NCBI GenBank assembly: GCA_018372435.1
Contig: JAHAJA010000012.1
Span: 32,204 to 96,203, forward strand
Direction of reading: 5' to 3'
Source: Clostridiales bacterium
GTDB lineage: Bacteria; Bacillota; Clostridia; Lachnospirales; Lachnospiraceae
DNA: 64,000 nucleotides
A model generated the notes under the pieces. That model worked only from the letters and a program-made list of their open reading frames with translations. It made no database searches and was not told the DNA's origin. The position numbers and the translations under genes are program-made. This document shows positions 15,907 to 24,035 of this stretch, one piece after another (the stretch's first letter is position 1; each line of letters opens with the position of its first letter).

Positions 15907-16707
15907 ATGAAGAATATGATGCAAAAATCTTTAAAATTATATGGTCATTATGTTTCAATCAATGTAAGAGGTATGATGCAATACAAATCATCGTTTATAC
16001 TAACTATGATTGGACAATTTTTAGTATCGTTTAATGTATTCTTAGGAATATATTTTATGTTTCAGAGATTTTCTAGTGTAAAGGGATTTTCTTATAGTGA
16101 AGTATTATTGTGTTTCTCAATTATGTTAATGGAATTTTCTCTGGCAGAATGTTATGCTCGTGGATTCGATGCGTTTGCAGGCATGGTGAAAAGAGGAGAA
16201 TTTGACCGTGTTATGGTCAGACCAAGGAATGAGATTCTACAAGTACTTGGTAGTAAATTCGAATTGACGAGAATCGGTAGAATGTTGCAAGCAGTTGTTA
16301 TGTTTGTATATGGAATAATGAACAGTGATATTCAATGGACATTTAGTAAGGTTATTACAGTTGTCTTCATGTTGCTTGGAGGAACCGCTTTATTCACAGG
16401 GATATTTCTTATATATGCTGCATTGTGTTTCTTCACTTTGGACGGGTTGGAATTTATGAATGTATTTACTGATGGAGCAAGAGAGTATGGTAAATACCCA
16501 GTCGGAATCTATGGTAAAAGAATGTTACAATTTTGCACATTCGTTGTACCGTATGCTTTGGTGCAGTATTATCCTTTGCTGTATCTATTGGATAGAAGAA
16601 TGAATGGGATCTACGTGTTCATGCCGTTATTAGCATTTTTATTCCTGATTCCAAGTTATGCACTTTGGAGATTTGGTGTAAGGCATTATAAATCCTCTGG
16701 ATCTTAA
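15907..16707 (+). CDS. ABC-2 family permease (COG3694-like)
   Basis: A 266-residue membrane protein with about six helices, three bases after the previous permease and preceded by GGGAGGTTGACAG. The segments ECYARGFDAFAGMVKRGEFDRVMVRPRNE (cytoplasmic elbow) and the last-helix ending YALWRFGVRHYKSSGS are typical of the second permease of this exporter class. The two permeases are presumed to form a heterodimer. The operon seems to end here: a palindromic repeat (16711-16886) follows within four bases. Confidence 0.85.
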   Translation: MKNMMQKSLKLYGHYVSINVRGMMQYKSSFILTMIGQFLVSFNVFLGIYFMFQRFSSVKGFSYSEVLLCFSIMLMEFSLAECYARGFDAFAGMVKRGEFDRVMVRPRNEILQVLGSKFELTRIGRMLQAVVMFVYGIMNSDIQWTFSKVITVVFMLLGGTALFTGIFLIYAALCFFTLDGLEFMNVFTDGAREYGKYPVGIYGKRMLQFCTFVVPYALVQYYPLLYLLDRRMNGIYVFMPLLAFLFLIPSYALWRFGVRHYKSSGS

Positions 16708-16710
16708 TAG

Positions 16711-16886
16711 CTCAAACTTCGAACTTGAAGATTCCGAGGAGTAGGTAACTGATATATTCAACCAAAACCCCGGTCTCGCTTAACTACACACGTAGCAGTA
16801 CTAAGATTTCGCTTTGCTCAATCAAGTGCTGACGTGTTCAGATAGTTTTTCTTATGAATATAGCAATTACCTACTCTAAATGAAGT
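16711..16886 (+). repeat. palindromic intergenic repeat, copy A (largest)
   Basis: It starts with CTCAAACTTCGAACTTGAAG and contains two long arms: 16739-16760 and 16855-16876 are near-perfect inverted copies of 22 bp (GAGTAGGTAACT... and ...ATTACCTACTC, two mismatches). A smaller inverted pair (ACACGT near 16787 and ACGTGT near 16832) lies between them. The whole element can fold into one long hairpin. Shared sequence with copies at 36088, 46181 and 62441 defines a family. Confidence 0.75.
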
Positions 16887-16995
16887 TTTCTTTTCAATAG
16901 GAATTTTTGCACATTATAAAGTTGATTGTTTTGAAAAATTTGGATATACTTAGGGGAGATTAAACAGTTACATTAAGAGGGGGAAATGATAAGAG

Positions 16996-17793
16996 ATGTA
17001 TGATAGTTTGTTTGATGAGCGCTGCCCTAGTTTTACAGGTATTCTTGCAGGAATTTCTAAGGGGGAGTGTTGGGTTAATAATGACGAAAATGCGATCTTA
17101 GCAGTAACTTATTCATATTGTGTCGGTGGCTATTGCATATTAGTAAACAAAGAAATGTTATCTGATGAGAAGATGATTAAAGAAGAATTAAAGAAGTTAA
17201 TATATGAGAACGTGTTACCGGATATTAAGAGAAAGAACTTTTGTGAATTTGAATTTTCCGCTGAAGATGAGATTATTAACAAACTAATGATGGAGTTAGT
17301 AGGAGATAAAAATCTATTTAGCGAATTGGAATATTCATATCGTACGAATAAAAAGGTTATCGAAGAAAGTCACTTAGCAGAAAGTTATCATATACTTAGT
17401 GTTGATCAGTGCATTATAGATAATGCGAGAAAACAGTTGTATAAGAACTCAGATATGCTTTTAAATCGACTAGAAAATTCATGGGGGAGTGATAAAGATT
17501 TTCTTAATTACAGTTATGCTAATCTTGTACTGCATAATGAGGAGATTGTTGGTATATGCTTTGGGAGTTCACGATTTGAAAATTACATAGTAGTTGATAT
17601 TGAAACTCATATAGAGCACCAGAGTAAAGGGATTGCGACTTATATGGCGAGCGACTTTGTAAACAGTTGTATTAAAAAAGGCACGACAGTTCAGTGGGAT
17701 TGTGTTGATTCCAATATTGCATCAAAAGCCATAGCATCTAGATGTGGTTTCAAGCAGTTTAAAGTAAGACCTTTTTATTGGTTTGAAATATGA
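16996..17793 (+). CDS. GNAT acetyltransferase, PF12746-like
   Basis: A 265-residue protein of the two-part GNAT_acetyltran (PF12746) type. The N-terminal half (to about 125) has SFTGILAGISKGECWVNN with a strand pair like that of 1-132. The C-terminal half is the catalytic GNAT fold: VDIETHIEHQSKGIATYMASDFVNSC holds the acetyl-CoA loop (Q-S-K-G-I-A), followed by WDCVDSNIASKAIASRCGFKQF. The acceptor is unknown. A GAGGGGG lies 13 bases before the ATG at 16996, a little far but usable. Paralogue on the other strand at 21494. Confidence 0.8.
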   Translation: MYDSLFDERCPSFTGILAGISKGECWVNNDENAILAVTYSYCVGGYCILVNKEMLSDEKMIKEELKKLIYENVLPDIKRKNFCEFEFSAEDEIINKLMMELVGDKNLFSELEYSYRTNKKVIEESHLAESYHILSVDQCIIDNARKQLYKNSDMLLNRLENSWGSDKDFLNYSYANLVLHNEEIVGICFGSSRFENYIVVDIETHIEHQSKGIATYMASDFVNSCIKKGTTVQWDCVDSNIASKAIASRCGFKQFKVRPFYWFEI

Positions 17794-17874
17794 TACATAT
17801 GGTTAAGTTTATTAAGGATAGAGATATTAAATCAAAAGTTTAATGCATTTGTTTTGAATAGGGGGAGATATAAT

Positions 17875-18654
17875 ATGAAAACATATAATGCAATCGATAA
17901 AATAGGACAAGCCATCATCGCTGATGGTTTATGTGAAGCCATTGTCTTAAAAGGGTCAATCGGAAGGGGAGACGATGATGAGTATTCTGATGTTGATATG
18001 TACGCAATTGTAACGGAGGAAAACTATCAACTATTTATGGCACGAAGAGAAACATATCTCAAATCGTATCGAGATATTGTCTATTTGACAGAAAATGATT
18101 TTGGAGTAAAACAGATATTAGCAATCTATGATGATGCTTTGCATGTTGATCTCTACACTACAACAATGGAACATCTGGATCATGGCAACCCAGTTAAGGT
18201 GTTTTATGATCCGAAGAATTTGTTTGATAATTATCAAGTTGTTTATAATATGTATACAAAGGAAGATCTTATAAGCATCTTTGATGATTCGTTATACTAT
18301 TTCGTAGAGGCGAGTTCGGCTTATGCGAGAAAGAATTATCCATGGACCGCACGCATACTTGCAAGTGCCATCGCTGGTTGCACGATTCTTCTGAGAAACC
18401 GATATGATAAAGAGTATGCTTTCTTAGGCCTTAAGAAGATTAATGAGATTTTGCCAGAGGATGAATATGTATTAGTCGAAGCTGCATATGCAAATCTTAA
18501 TAAAGATGGTTTTCAACAGGCTAATACATATATATTAAAAATGCTTGAATTAACACTTGATAGCATGGAAGAAAGTGAACGTAATGCTTGTAACCTTAAG
18601 TTTTATGAATGGTGTAAGGAGAATGTGAACGTAACATTGTTTGCATGTAAGTAG
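17875..18654 (+). CDS. nucleotidyltransferase-fold protein (aminoglycoside adenylyltransferase-like)
   Basis: A 259-residue protein with a pol-beta-type nucleotidyltransferase domain. LKGSIGRGDDDEYSDVDMYAIV carries the Gly27-Ser28 and Asp39-x-Asp41 motif that binds nucleotide and metal; a third acidic residue is likely in ALHVDLYT (about residue 88). The C-terminal 120 residues are helical and resemble the substrate-binding part of ANT-type enzymes. It may adenylylate a small molecule, or be a non-resistance relative. The ATG at 17875 follows GGGGGAG by 7 bases and is preferred to an upstream in-frame start. Confidence 0.75.
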   Translation: MKTYNAIDKIGQAIIADGLCEAIVLKGSIGRGDDDEYSDVDMYAIVTEENYQLFMARRETYLKSYRDIVYLTENDFGVKQILAIYDDALHVDLYTTTMEHLDHGNPVKVFYDPKNLFDNYQVVYNMYTKEDLISIFDDSLYYFVEASSAYARKNYPWTARILASAIAGCTILLRNRYDKEYAFLGLKKINEILPEDEYVLVEAAYANLNKDGFQQANTYILKMLELTLDSMEESERNACNLKFYEWCKENVNVTLFACK

Positions 18655-18707
18655 CAATATATATTATATGACTTAACTGTAAAATGCAGTGAGAAAGGAA
18701 GACAACT

Positions 18708-19010
18708 ATGAAATGTAATTGTGGGTTTGTAAATCAAGAAGGTTCAAAATATTGTCAACATTGTGGAACTAAATTAAGGAAAAAGGAAAGTATGTTCAGC
18801 AGAGACAATATTAGTTCTACAGGAACGATAGCTGGAGCTGGGGCAAAAGGGGTATCCGTAGCACCGCTTGCTTATAAGAATGTTAAAGAAGATAGTAAAG
18901 TTGCTCCGCGAATTACTATTACTCCATTAGAAGATGGAACTTGGTTTTGTCCATTGTGTGGTGAGAAGAATACTGGCAACGGTTGTAGAGGGTGTGACTT
19001 TACAAGATAG
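18708..19010 (+). CDS. double zinc-ribbon protein, paralogue 1
   Basis: A 100-residue protein with zinc ribbons at both ends: CNCGF...YCQHCGTKL at residues 3-23 and FCPLCGEKN...CRGCDF at the C-terminus, each with four cysteines. The middle holds no cysteines and reads GTIAGAGAKGVSVAPLA. The first knuckle is CxC instead of the usual CxxC. A paralogue lies at 21022 with the same plan. Small double-ribbon proteins often bind nucleic acid or protein partners, but no function can be given. GAAAGGAAG precedes the ATG. Gap to the next gene is 41 bp. Confidence 0.7.
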   Translation: MKCNCGFVNQEGSKYCQHCGTKLRKKESMFSRDNISSTGTIAGAGAKGVSVAPLAYKNVKEDSKVAPRITITPLEDGTWFCPLCGEKNTGNGCRGCDFTR

Positions 19011-19051
19011 AGTGTGGTTTGATATTAGAGAGATAATGATGGGGTTTAATC

Positions 19052-19897
19052 ATGATTGAGATTTATAAGAAGAATGAGTCTGAAACAAATGAAGTTGTTT
19101 CAAAGTCCATATTAGTTTTATTTGGATTTGTATTGCTTATTGGAGTTTTTTGTTGGATAGGCGTGTTTGATGTTTATGATTATATGATTAATGGGTTTGT
19201 TATAACAGCGGCTATACCTTTACTTTTGCCAACAATAGTAGTTAAGTTACTTCATGTGGATAAACCTTGGGTAAAATATGTACTTATTACATGTGTTGTG
19301 CTAGTTACTGGTGTAGCATATGTAGTATTCACGTTTCAATCTGTTATTATCTTCGTTATACCGTCGATTATAGCTACGTTCTATTTGGATTTAAAAGTAA
19401 TGCGCTATACAGGAATAATCAGTGTAATCAATATTGCCTTGGCACATTTGGTTACGTGCTTTCACTTGTTCCAGCCTTGGATAGAGCCATTTGGTGGCAT
19501 GAAACCAATTATGTTGTATGGTGCATTACCAAGAATACTGCAATATTTAGTTTGTATTACCCTATTGTATCTGCTGTGCAAAAGAATTTTAGAATTCTTT
19601 AATGGTTTTTATCAAGTGATTCAAGAGGAGAAGAAAGTATCTGGCGTTTGTGATATCAAAAATTCTACGGAACTTGACTATATATTAGAAAAATTAACAG
19701 AACGTGAACGAGAAGTCTTTGAATTACTGGTACAAGGGTTTACGAATACACAAATAGCAAACAAGCTTTACTTATCAAATGGCACCATTAAGAATTATGT
19801 ATCTGTTATCTATGATAAGGTTGGAATAAGGGATCGTACTGCGTTAGTGCTTAAATATAGCCTGTTCTATCGTGGTAATGACCAGAGTCATACATAA
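19052..19897 (+). CDS. membrane-bound LuxR-family regulator
   Basis: A 281-residue protein. Residues 20-190 contain about seven hydrophobic helices; residues about 215-275 form a LuxR/GerE helix-turn-helix: LTEREREVFELLVQGFTNTQIANKLYLSNGTIKNYVSVI. It should be a membrane-embedded transcription factor that senses a signal within or across the membrane without a kinase. It is placed between two zinc-ribbon paralogues and upstream of a membrane-tethered protease, which suggests it may regulate them. The ATG is preceded by a weak TGGGG. Confidence 0.82.
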   Translation: MIEIYKKNESETNEVVSKSILVLFGFVLLIGVFCWIGVFDVYDYMINGFVITAAIPLLLPTIVVKLLHVDKPWVKYVLITCVVLVTGVAYVVFTFQSVIIFVIPSIIATFYLDLKVMRYTGIISVINIALAHLVTCFHLFQPWIEPFGGMKPIMLYGALPRILQYLVCITLLYLLCKRILEFFNGFYQVIQEEKKVSGVCDIKNSTELDYILEKLTEREREVFELLVQGFTNTQIANKLYLSNGTIKNYVSVIYDKVGIRDRTALVLKYSLFYRGNDQSHT

Positions 19898-19974
19898 CTT
19901 ATTACCCTAGTAACTGGTAAAAACTAAGCTCTTAGAGGATAATGATAACAAAAAATCTGATAGGAGTGAACAAA

Positions 19975-20745
19975 GTGAAAATGGGAAAAAGAGGGAAAAG
20001 AGTATTAAAGGTTTTTATTTGCATTGTTTTTATTTTAATGGTAGTAGTAGTAATTAATTTCATACCAACCTGGAATCTCAAAACAAAGGATATGCATAAA
20101 TTAGAGGGAGATTGGATTACTGTATATTATGAAACAGAAGAAGCAGCAGCAAAAGACGTTTTTGAATTAGCAGAAAACAAAGCAGAAGAACTTACAAAAA
20201 AATTAGGCTTCACGGATAAACAAGATGTCAATATATACATATATGATAACCAAAAGACTATGCAAAGGAAGAAATATGGGTTTATTGCACCGATATTAGG
20301 TCTTGACTGGTACATCGGAGATAATATTGGTACCAATGTTATATTAACCTCGCCAGCCAATCCAGGGAAAGTACACAATTATGATAATAATAAATATGCA
20401 GTATTACATGAGATGGTTCATGGGTATGTTAGCATATTGAATAAGAAAGTACAATTATGGTTAACAGAAGGAATGGCGTTATATCTAGGCAACGGAGAAC
20501 CTTTTCAGAGGTCGTATCTTGCCTCCATGAAGATTCCTTCTTATTCGGATATTCATACAAAAAATCCAGTTAGATTCTCTAAAATGAGCGGATATACATT
20601 TGCACATACGTATATTGATTATCTAGAGGTAACATATGGCTGGGAAAAAGTATTAGAAATAATAAGAACTGAGAATTATCCTAAGGTATTAGGAAAATCA
20701 GAAAAAGAAATATATCAAGAATGGGTAGAGTATATCAATAATTAG
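19975..20745 (+). CDS. membrane-tethered gluzincin-type metalloprotease
   Basis: A 256-residue protein with an N-terminal signal/anchor helix (residues about 8-32) and an extracytoplasmic domain. LHEMVHGYVSIL contains the HExxH-type zinc motif (HEMVH), and LTEGMALYLG about 20 residues later supplies the third ligand Glu, as in gluzincins of the peptidase MA family. A substrate is not known. The GTG at 19975 is favoured because AGGAG sits 8 bases before it; an ATG at 19942 gives a longer protein without a well-spaced site. It ends 211 bp before a promoter for the second zinc-ribbon gene. Confidence 0.78.
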   Translation: MKMGKRGKRVLKVFICIVFILMVVVVINFIPTWNLKTKDMHKLEGDWITVYYETEEAAAKDVFELAENKAEELTKKLGFTDKQDVNIYIYDNQKTMQRKKYGFIAPILGLDWYIGDNIGTNVILTSPANPGKVHNYDNNKYAVLHEMVHGYVSILNKKVQLWLTEGMALYLGNGEPFQRSYLASMKIPSYSDIHTKNPVRFSKMSGYTFAHTYIDYLEVTYGWEKVLEIIRTENYPKVLGKSEKEIYQEWVEYINN

Positions 20746-20956
20746 TCAATTGCCCATATTAAACAATCTAGGAAAGGTGCGAATAAGTAACATATATTAG
20801 TGGTATCTAATCGAATTGATTAAGAAAATAAGAAAAAAATAAATAATTTAGTAGAGTTGGTATAGTGTAAAGTATAAAAATGTATCTAATATATTCAAAT
20901 TGCTTAATAAAAAATAAAAAATTAATAAAATTATAATACAATTTAACAAAAACCCA

Positions 20957-20985
20957 TTGACGTTAATGCTAATATAGAATAAAAT
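20957..20985 (+). promoter_or_regulatory. sigma-A-type promoter of the second zinc-ribbon gene
   Basis: TTGACG (20957-20962), 17-bp spacer, TAAAAT (20980-20985), about 36 bp before the ATG of the zinc-ribbon gene. The 210 bp before it are extremely AT-rich, which may add an UP-element effect. Confidence 0.7.
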
Positions 20986-21021
20986 GTAGAAGTACATAAT
21001 AATGACTTGGGGGGATCAGAC

Positions 21022-21348
21022 ATGAAATGTGGAAAATGCAGTTTTGTAAATTCAGAAGGGTCAAGGTACTGTCAACATTGTGGTACTAGATTATTTGTGA
21101 GTAGAGGTAAGATAGGTAGAGAGCACGTTAACGAAACCAGAACGATAGAAGGAGTTAGAGCACATGGGGTGGTAGTTACACCTTTAGCTAAAAGACATGT
21201 AAATACTTCTGGAAGAATAATGCCTCAAATCACTATTATACCTCATGAAGATGGAACGTGGTTCTGTCCATTATGTGGAGATAAGAACACGGAGCTAAGT
21301 TGTAAAAGTTGTGATTTCGAAAGGTATGAGAAGGCCAAATTGAATTAA
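21022..21348 (+). CDS. double zinc-ribbon protein, paralogue 2
   Basis: A 108-residue protein with the same plan as the gene at 18708: CGKCSFVNSEGSRYCQHCG at the start, HEDGTWFCPLCGDKN and CKSCDF near the end. Both share the FVN.EGS.YCQHCGT, ITI.P.EDGTWFCPLCG and CDF blocks, so they arose by duplication. Unlike its twin it has a normal CxxC first knuckle and a longer basic tail. The ATG at 21022 follows GGGGGGA; a TTG upstream is also in frame. It has its own promoter and terminator, so it is monocistronic. Confidence 0.75.
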   Translation: MKCGKCSFVNSEGSRYCQHCGTRLFVSRGKIGREHVNETRTIEGVRAHGVVVTPLAKRHVNTSGRIMPQITIIPHEDGTWFCPLCGDKNTELSCKSCDFERYEKAKLN

Positions 21349-21382
21349 ACAAGTATATTTGATAGAGTGCATAGCAAAAGAT

Positions 21383-21452
21383 GCGGTTTATAGGAGTATC
21401 AATTACTGATAGATTAATTAGTAATAATGATATATTCTATGAACCGCTTTTT
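21383..21452 (+). terminator. hairpin terminator after zinc-ribbon paralogue 2
   Basis: GCGGTTTATAG (21383-21393) pairs with CTATGAACCGC (21437-21447) with one wobble, then TTTTT. The loop is long (43 bases) and contains a smaller inverted repeat (ATTACTGATAG/ATTAGTAAT). It lies between convergent genes. Confidence 0.65.
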
Positions 21453-21493
21453 AATGTTTTAGTAGATATTATGGAGAGTAACTAACGTTTAGA

Positions 21494-22351
21494 TTAAAGT
21501 TTCGTATATACAGAGTAGGTGGTACTCTTCTCAAACCCGATTTTTATAGCAGTTGAGGCAGAACCTTGATTCATTGTATCACAACCCCAATCGGGAAGCA
21601 TACCGATTTCCAATACATATCTAACCATTCTTGCAGCGCATAATGTAGCAAAGCCCATGCGGCGATAATCGGGTTGTGTTTCAATACCAATATCTATTTT
21701 TCCATCACCGATACCTGAACTAAAAGAAGTGCTAGCTATACGATTTTTTGTTACATCATATATACCAAAACCTTTACCGAAGTTAAAAAAATCATTATTA
21801 TTATCCCAAGAATAACTAGGGATTACTCTTCCAGATAAGCCTAAGAGATGTTCGGATTGGATTTCGAAGTAAGAAAATCCCTCAGGTAGAACGGTTATGT
21901 TATTCTCAAGAATACTCTTTTGATAGAAATTATGGTTGAAAATAAAGGAAAAACGTTCCCGTTTTTGAATATCAGGATTTCTTTCATGGAAGGAATCTAA
22001 TACGGTAATCCAGTTACATGTCTCCTTAGCAATAATCAAATAAAAACTTCTTTGGTTTGGTTCGTATGTACGGTCAAGGAGGGTATATAAAGCTTGAATA
22101 AACTCTGAATCTTTTGTTTTTCCAGTAACATAAGCAATACCACAATAATGCCAAAAGATTGCGGCTTGTGGAACGATAGTATCGTCTACAAAGATACGAC
22201 CAGTTTGAATACCATCAAGAATTGAGGCTGGATAGGAAGTTTCGCAAGTGATTTCTGAAGACAAATATACTAATTGTTGATAAATCGGACTTTTTTTGAA
22301 TGTATCACATAAATTACAGTCTTTTAGTCCTGATAGATTAATTTCTTTCAT
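21494..22351 (-). CDS. GNAT acetyltransferase, PF12746-like, minus strand
   Basis: A 285-residue paralogue of the protein at 16996. The N-terminal half has GRIFVDDTIVPQAAIFWHYCGIAYVTG, the counterpart of the strand pair seen at 1-132. The C-terminal half holds IDIGIETQPDYRRMGFATLCAARMV (acetyl-CoA loop R-R-M-G-F-A) and a final WGCDTMNQGSASTAIKIGFE. The acceptor is unknown. Its only ATG start (22351) has no near ribosome binding site: a GGAGG lies 25 bases upstream, behind a small hairpin. It is divergent from the MocR regulator, a typical regulator-target arrangement. Confidence 0.8.
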   Translation of the reverse strand: MKEINLSGLKDCNLCDTFKKSPIYQQLVYLSSEITCETSYPASILDGIQTGRIFVDDTIVPQAAIFWHYCGIAYVTGKTKDSEFIQALYTLLDRTYEPNQRSFYLIIAKETCNWITVLDSFHERNPDIQKRERFSFIFNHNFYQKSILENNITVLPEGFSYFEIQSEHLLGLSGRVIPSYSWDNNNDFFNFGKGFGIYDVTKNRIASTSFSSGIGDGKIDIGIETQPDYRRMGFATLCAARMVRYVLEIGMLPDWGCDTMNQGSASTAIKIGFEKSTTYSVYTKL

Positions 22352-22355
22352 AGTA

Positions 22356-22381
22356 AGGGAGTATTATAACTCCGCACCTCC
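22356..22381 (-). promoter_or_regulatory. displaced ribosome binding site with intervening hairpin
   Basis: On the minus strand the order is GGAGG, TGC, then GGAGTTATAATACTCC (five-pair stem GGAGT/ACTCC), CTTACT and ATG. Distance from GGAGG to ATG is 25 bases unfolded but about 9 once the hairpin forms, which is normal spacing. Translation may depend on folding. Seen in sequence; function is inference. Confidence 0.45.
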
Positions 22382-22437
22382 TTTTTGTGATCATGTTATA
22401 ACTTCTCTAGGAAGTTTATTAGTTTTGGTATTGTCCA

Positions 22438-22480
22438 TTGTAAAATTATTACGATAAGGTTACAATAAGAATAATTACAA
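22438..22480. promoter_or_regulatory. candidate operator between MocR gene and its divergent neighbour
   Basis: TTGTAAAATTATT (22438-22450) and AATAATTACAA (22470-22480) are near-inverted copies, with GGTTACAA between them. Their place midway between the divergent starts suits a regulator site. No footprint or family consensus was available. Confidence 0.35.
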
Positions 22481-22527
22481 ACTGTACCCATACAACAAGA
22501 ACACTATGTATTAAGGAGGGGATTTGG

Positions 22528-23907
22528 CTGAAGAAATATGAAGAAATAATAACGTATATATGTGAAAATTATCTGTCGCAAGAAAAGTATGTGGAAAGAA
22601 AATTACCCTCGATTCGTCAGTTGGCTCTCGAATTACAATGTAGTAGAAACAGTGTGATTCGTGCCTATATGGAGTTAGAGAAACAACATAAGATTTACTC
22701 GATTCCACAAAGTGGATATTATATTATGCAGGAAGGAATGTGTAAAGTTAGAGAAGAAGAATGTATTGATTTGATAAGTTCAAATCCTGATAAAAGAGCT
22801 TTGCCTTATCGAGAATTTGCACACTGTATGAATCGCGCGGTAGAAAAGTACAAGGAAGAGTTGTTTCGATATCCGAATCCTCAAGGATTTCCTTCTTTTT
22901 GCAATACTTTAGTTACTGTGTTGAGAGACCGACAAGTTTATGTTAAGAAAGAACAAATCTGTATAACCAATGGCGTGCAACAAGCAATTGACATATTGTT
23001 TGGGATAAGATTAGTTAGTAAGAAAGATACGATTGTATTAGAGATGCCAGGGTATCCATTGGCAACAAAAGTTGCAAGTAGGAATGCTTGGAAGATTCGA
23101 TATGTTCGTAGAGATGATGAAGGAATTGATTTGGAATGCTTGGAATCATATTTTAAGGAGGGGAATGTAAGTTACTTCTACCTTATGCCTAGATTTCAAA
23201 ATCCTACGGGTTGCTGTCTAGTAGACAGGCAGAAAAAGCAGATTATAGAGTTAGCAGTAAAGTATGAAGTTTTCATAATTGAAGATGATTATCTGGCAGA
23301 ACTCGATATCGTACAGGAACGACTACCGCTGCATTATTATGATATCAATGAACGAGTAATCTATCTAGCTGGTTTTTCAAAGAGCTTTATGCCGGGCCTT
23401 CGAATAGGGGCGGTGTGTTTGCCAGGGGCTATACTAGAACAATTTATGTCTTACAAATACCCAAGTGATCTAGGAACTTCAACATATTTACAAGGCACAC
23501 TTGAGATGTTTCTAATTAACGGAATGTATGAAAGACATTGTAATAAGATTAGGGAAATATATAGCGAGAAGATGCAAATATGTAGATTGTATTATGAACG
23601 ATATAGGGATAGAATGCATGCAAGGCTTAAAGTGCCTGAATCGGGATATTATCTATGGATAACAGTTTGGAAATCTATTAATAAGCATCAAGTCACTTGG
23701 CTAGTAGATGATCTGAAAAAACAAGGAATATTAGTATTGAATGGGGAAAAGTTTTATCCGGAGAAGTTTAATGTTTCGGCAATTCGAATATGTGTTTCTA
23801 ATTGTACAATAGAACAGCTTAAAATAGCACTAGAGAGGATATTTGAAACTATCATCGAATTAGAAGAAAAAGTAACTAAGATAAAGAAAGTAGTGGAGTG
23901 GGCATAG
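22528..23907 (+). CDS. MocR-type regulator (GntR helix-turn-helix plus aminotransferase domain)
   Basis: A 459-residue fusion. Residues 1-75 form a GntR winged helix (RKLPSIRQLALELQCSRNSVIRAYMELEKQHKIYSIPQSGYYI). Residues about 110-455 form a fold-type-I aminotransferase with FQNPTGCC, DDYLAEL (cofactor Asp) and FSKSFMPGLRIG, whose Lys binds pyridoxal phosphate. Members such as PdxR and GabR sense cofactor or amino compounds. The frame upstream of the GTG at 22591 stays open and encodes the first helix, starting MKKYEEIITYI if the CTG at 22528 is used; AAGGAGGGG lies 7 bases before it. No ATG, GTG or TTG in frame fits that site. Confidence 0.82.
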   Translation: MKKYEEIITYICENYLSQEKYVERKLPSIRQLALELQCSRNSVIRAYMELEKQHKIYSIPQSGYYIMQEGMCKVREEECIDLISSNPDKRALPYREFAHCMNRAVEKYKEELFRYPNPQGFPSFCNTLVTVLRDRQVYVKKEQICITNGVQQAIDILFGIRLVSKKDTIVLEMPGYPLATKVASRNAWKIRYVRRDDEGIDLECLESYFKEGNVSYFYLMPRFQNPTGCCLVDRQKKQIIELAVKYEVFIIEDDYLAELDIVQERLPLHYYDINERVIYLAGFSKSFMPGLRIGAVCLPGAILEQFMSYKYPSDLGTSTYLQGTLEMFLINGMYERHCNKIREIYSEKMQICRLYYERYRDRMHARLKVPESGYYLWITVWKSINKHQVTWLVDDLKKQGILVLNGEKFYPEKFNVSAIRICVSNCTIEQLKIALERIFETIIELEEKVTKIKKVVEWA

Positions 23908-24035
23908 AACATAAATAAAGATTGTGAGATTTCCAAATTTATATTATACTAGATATGCGTTATAATAAATACTATATGTAAGTAATGATTAAATGATAAA
24001 AAGAAATTTTATAAAATTGCAAAGGAGATGTTAAT

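Noticed and set aside
17875..18654. Nucleotidyltransferase considered as a MNT/HEPN toxin-antitoxin partner
   Set aside because: The protein is longer than MNT antitoxins, has an ANT-like C-terminal part, and no HEPN gene is adjacent.
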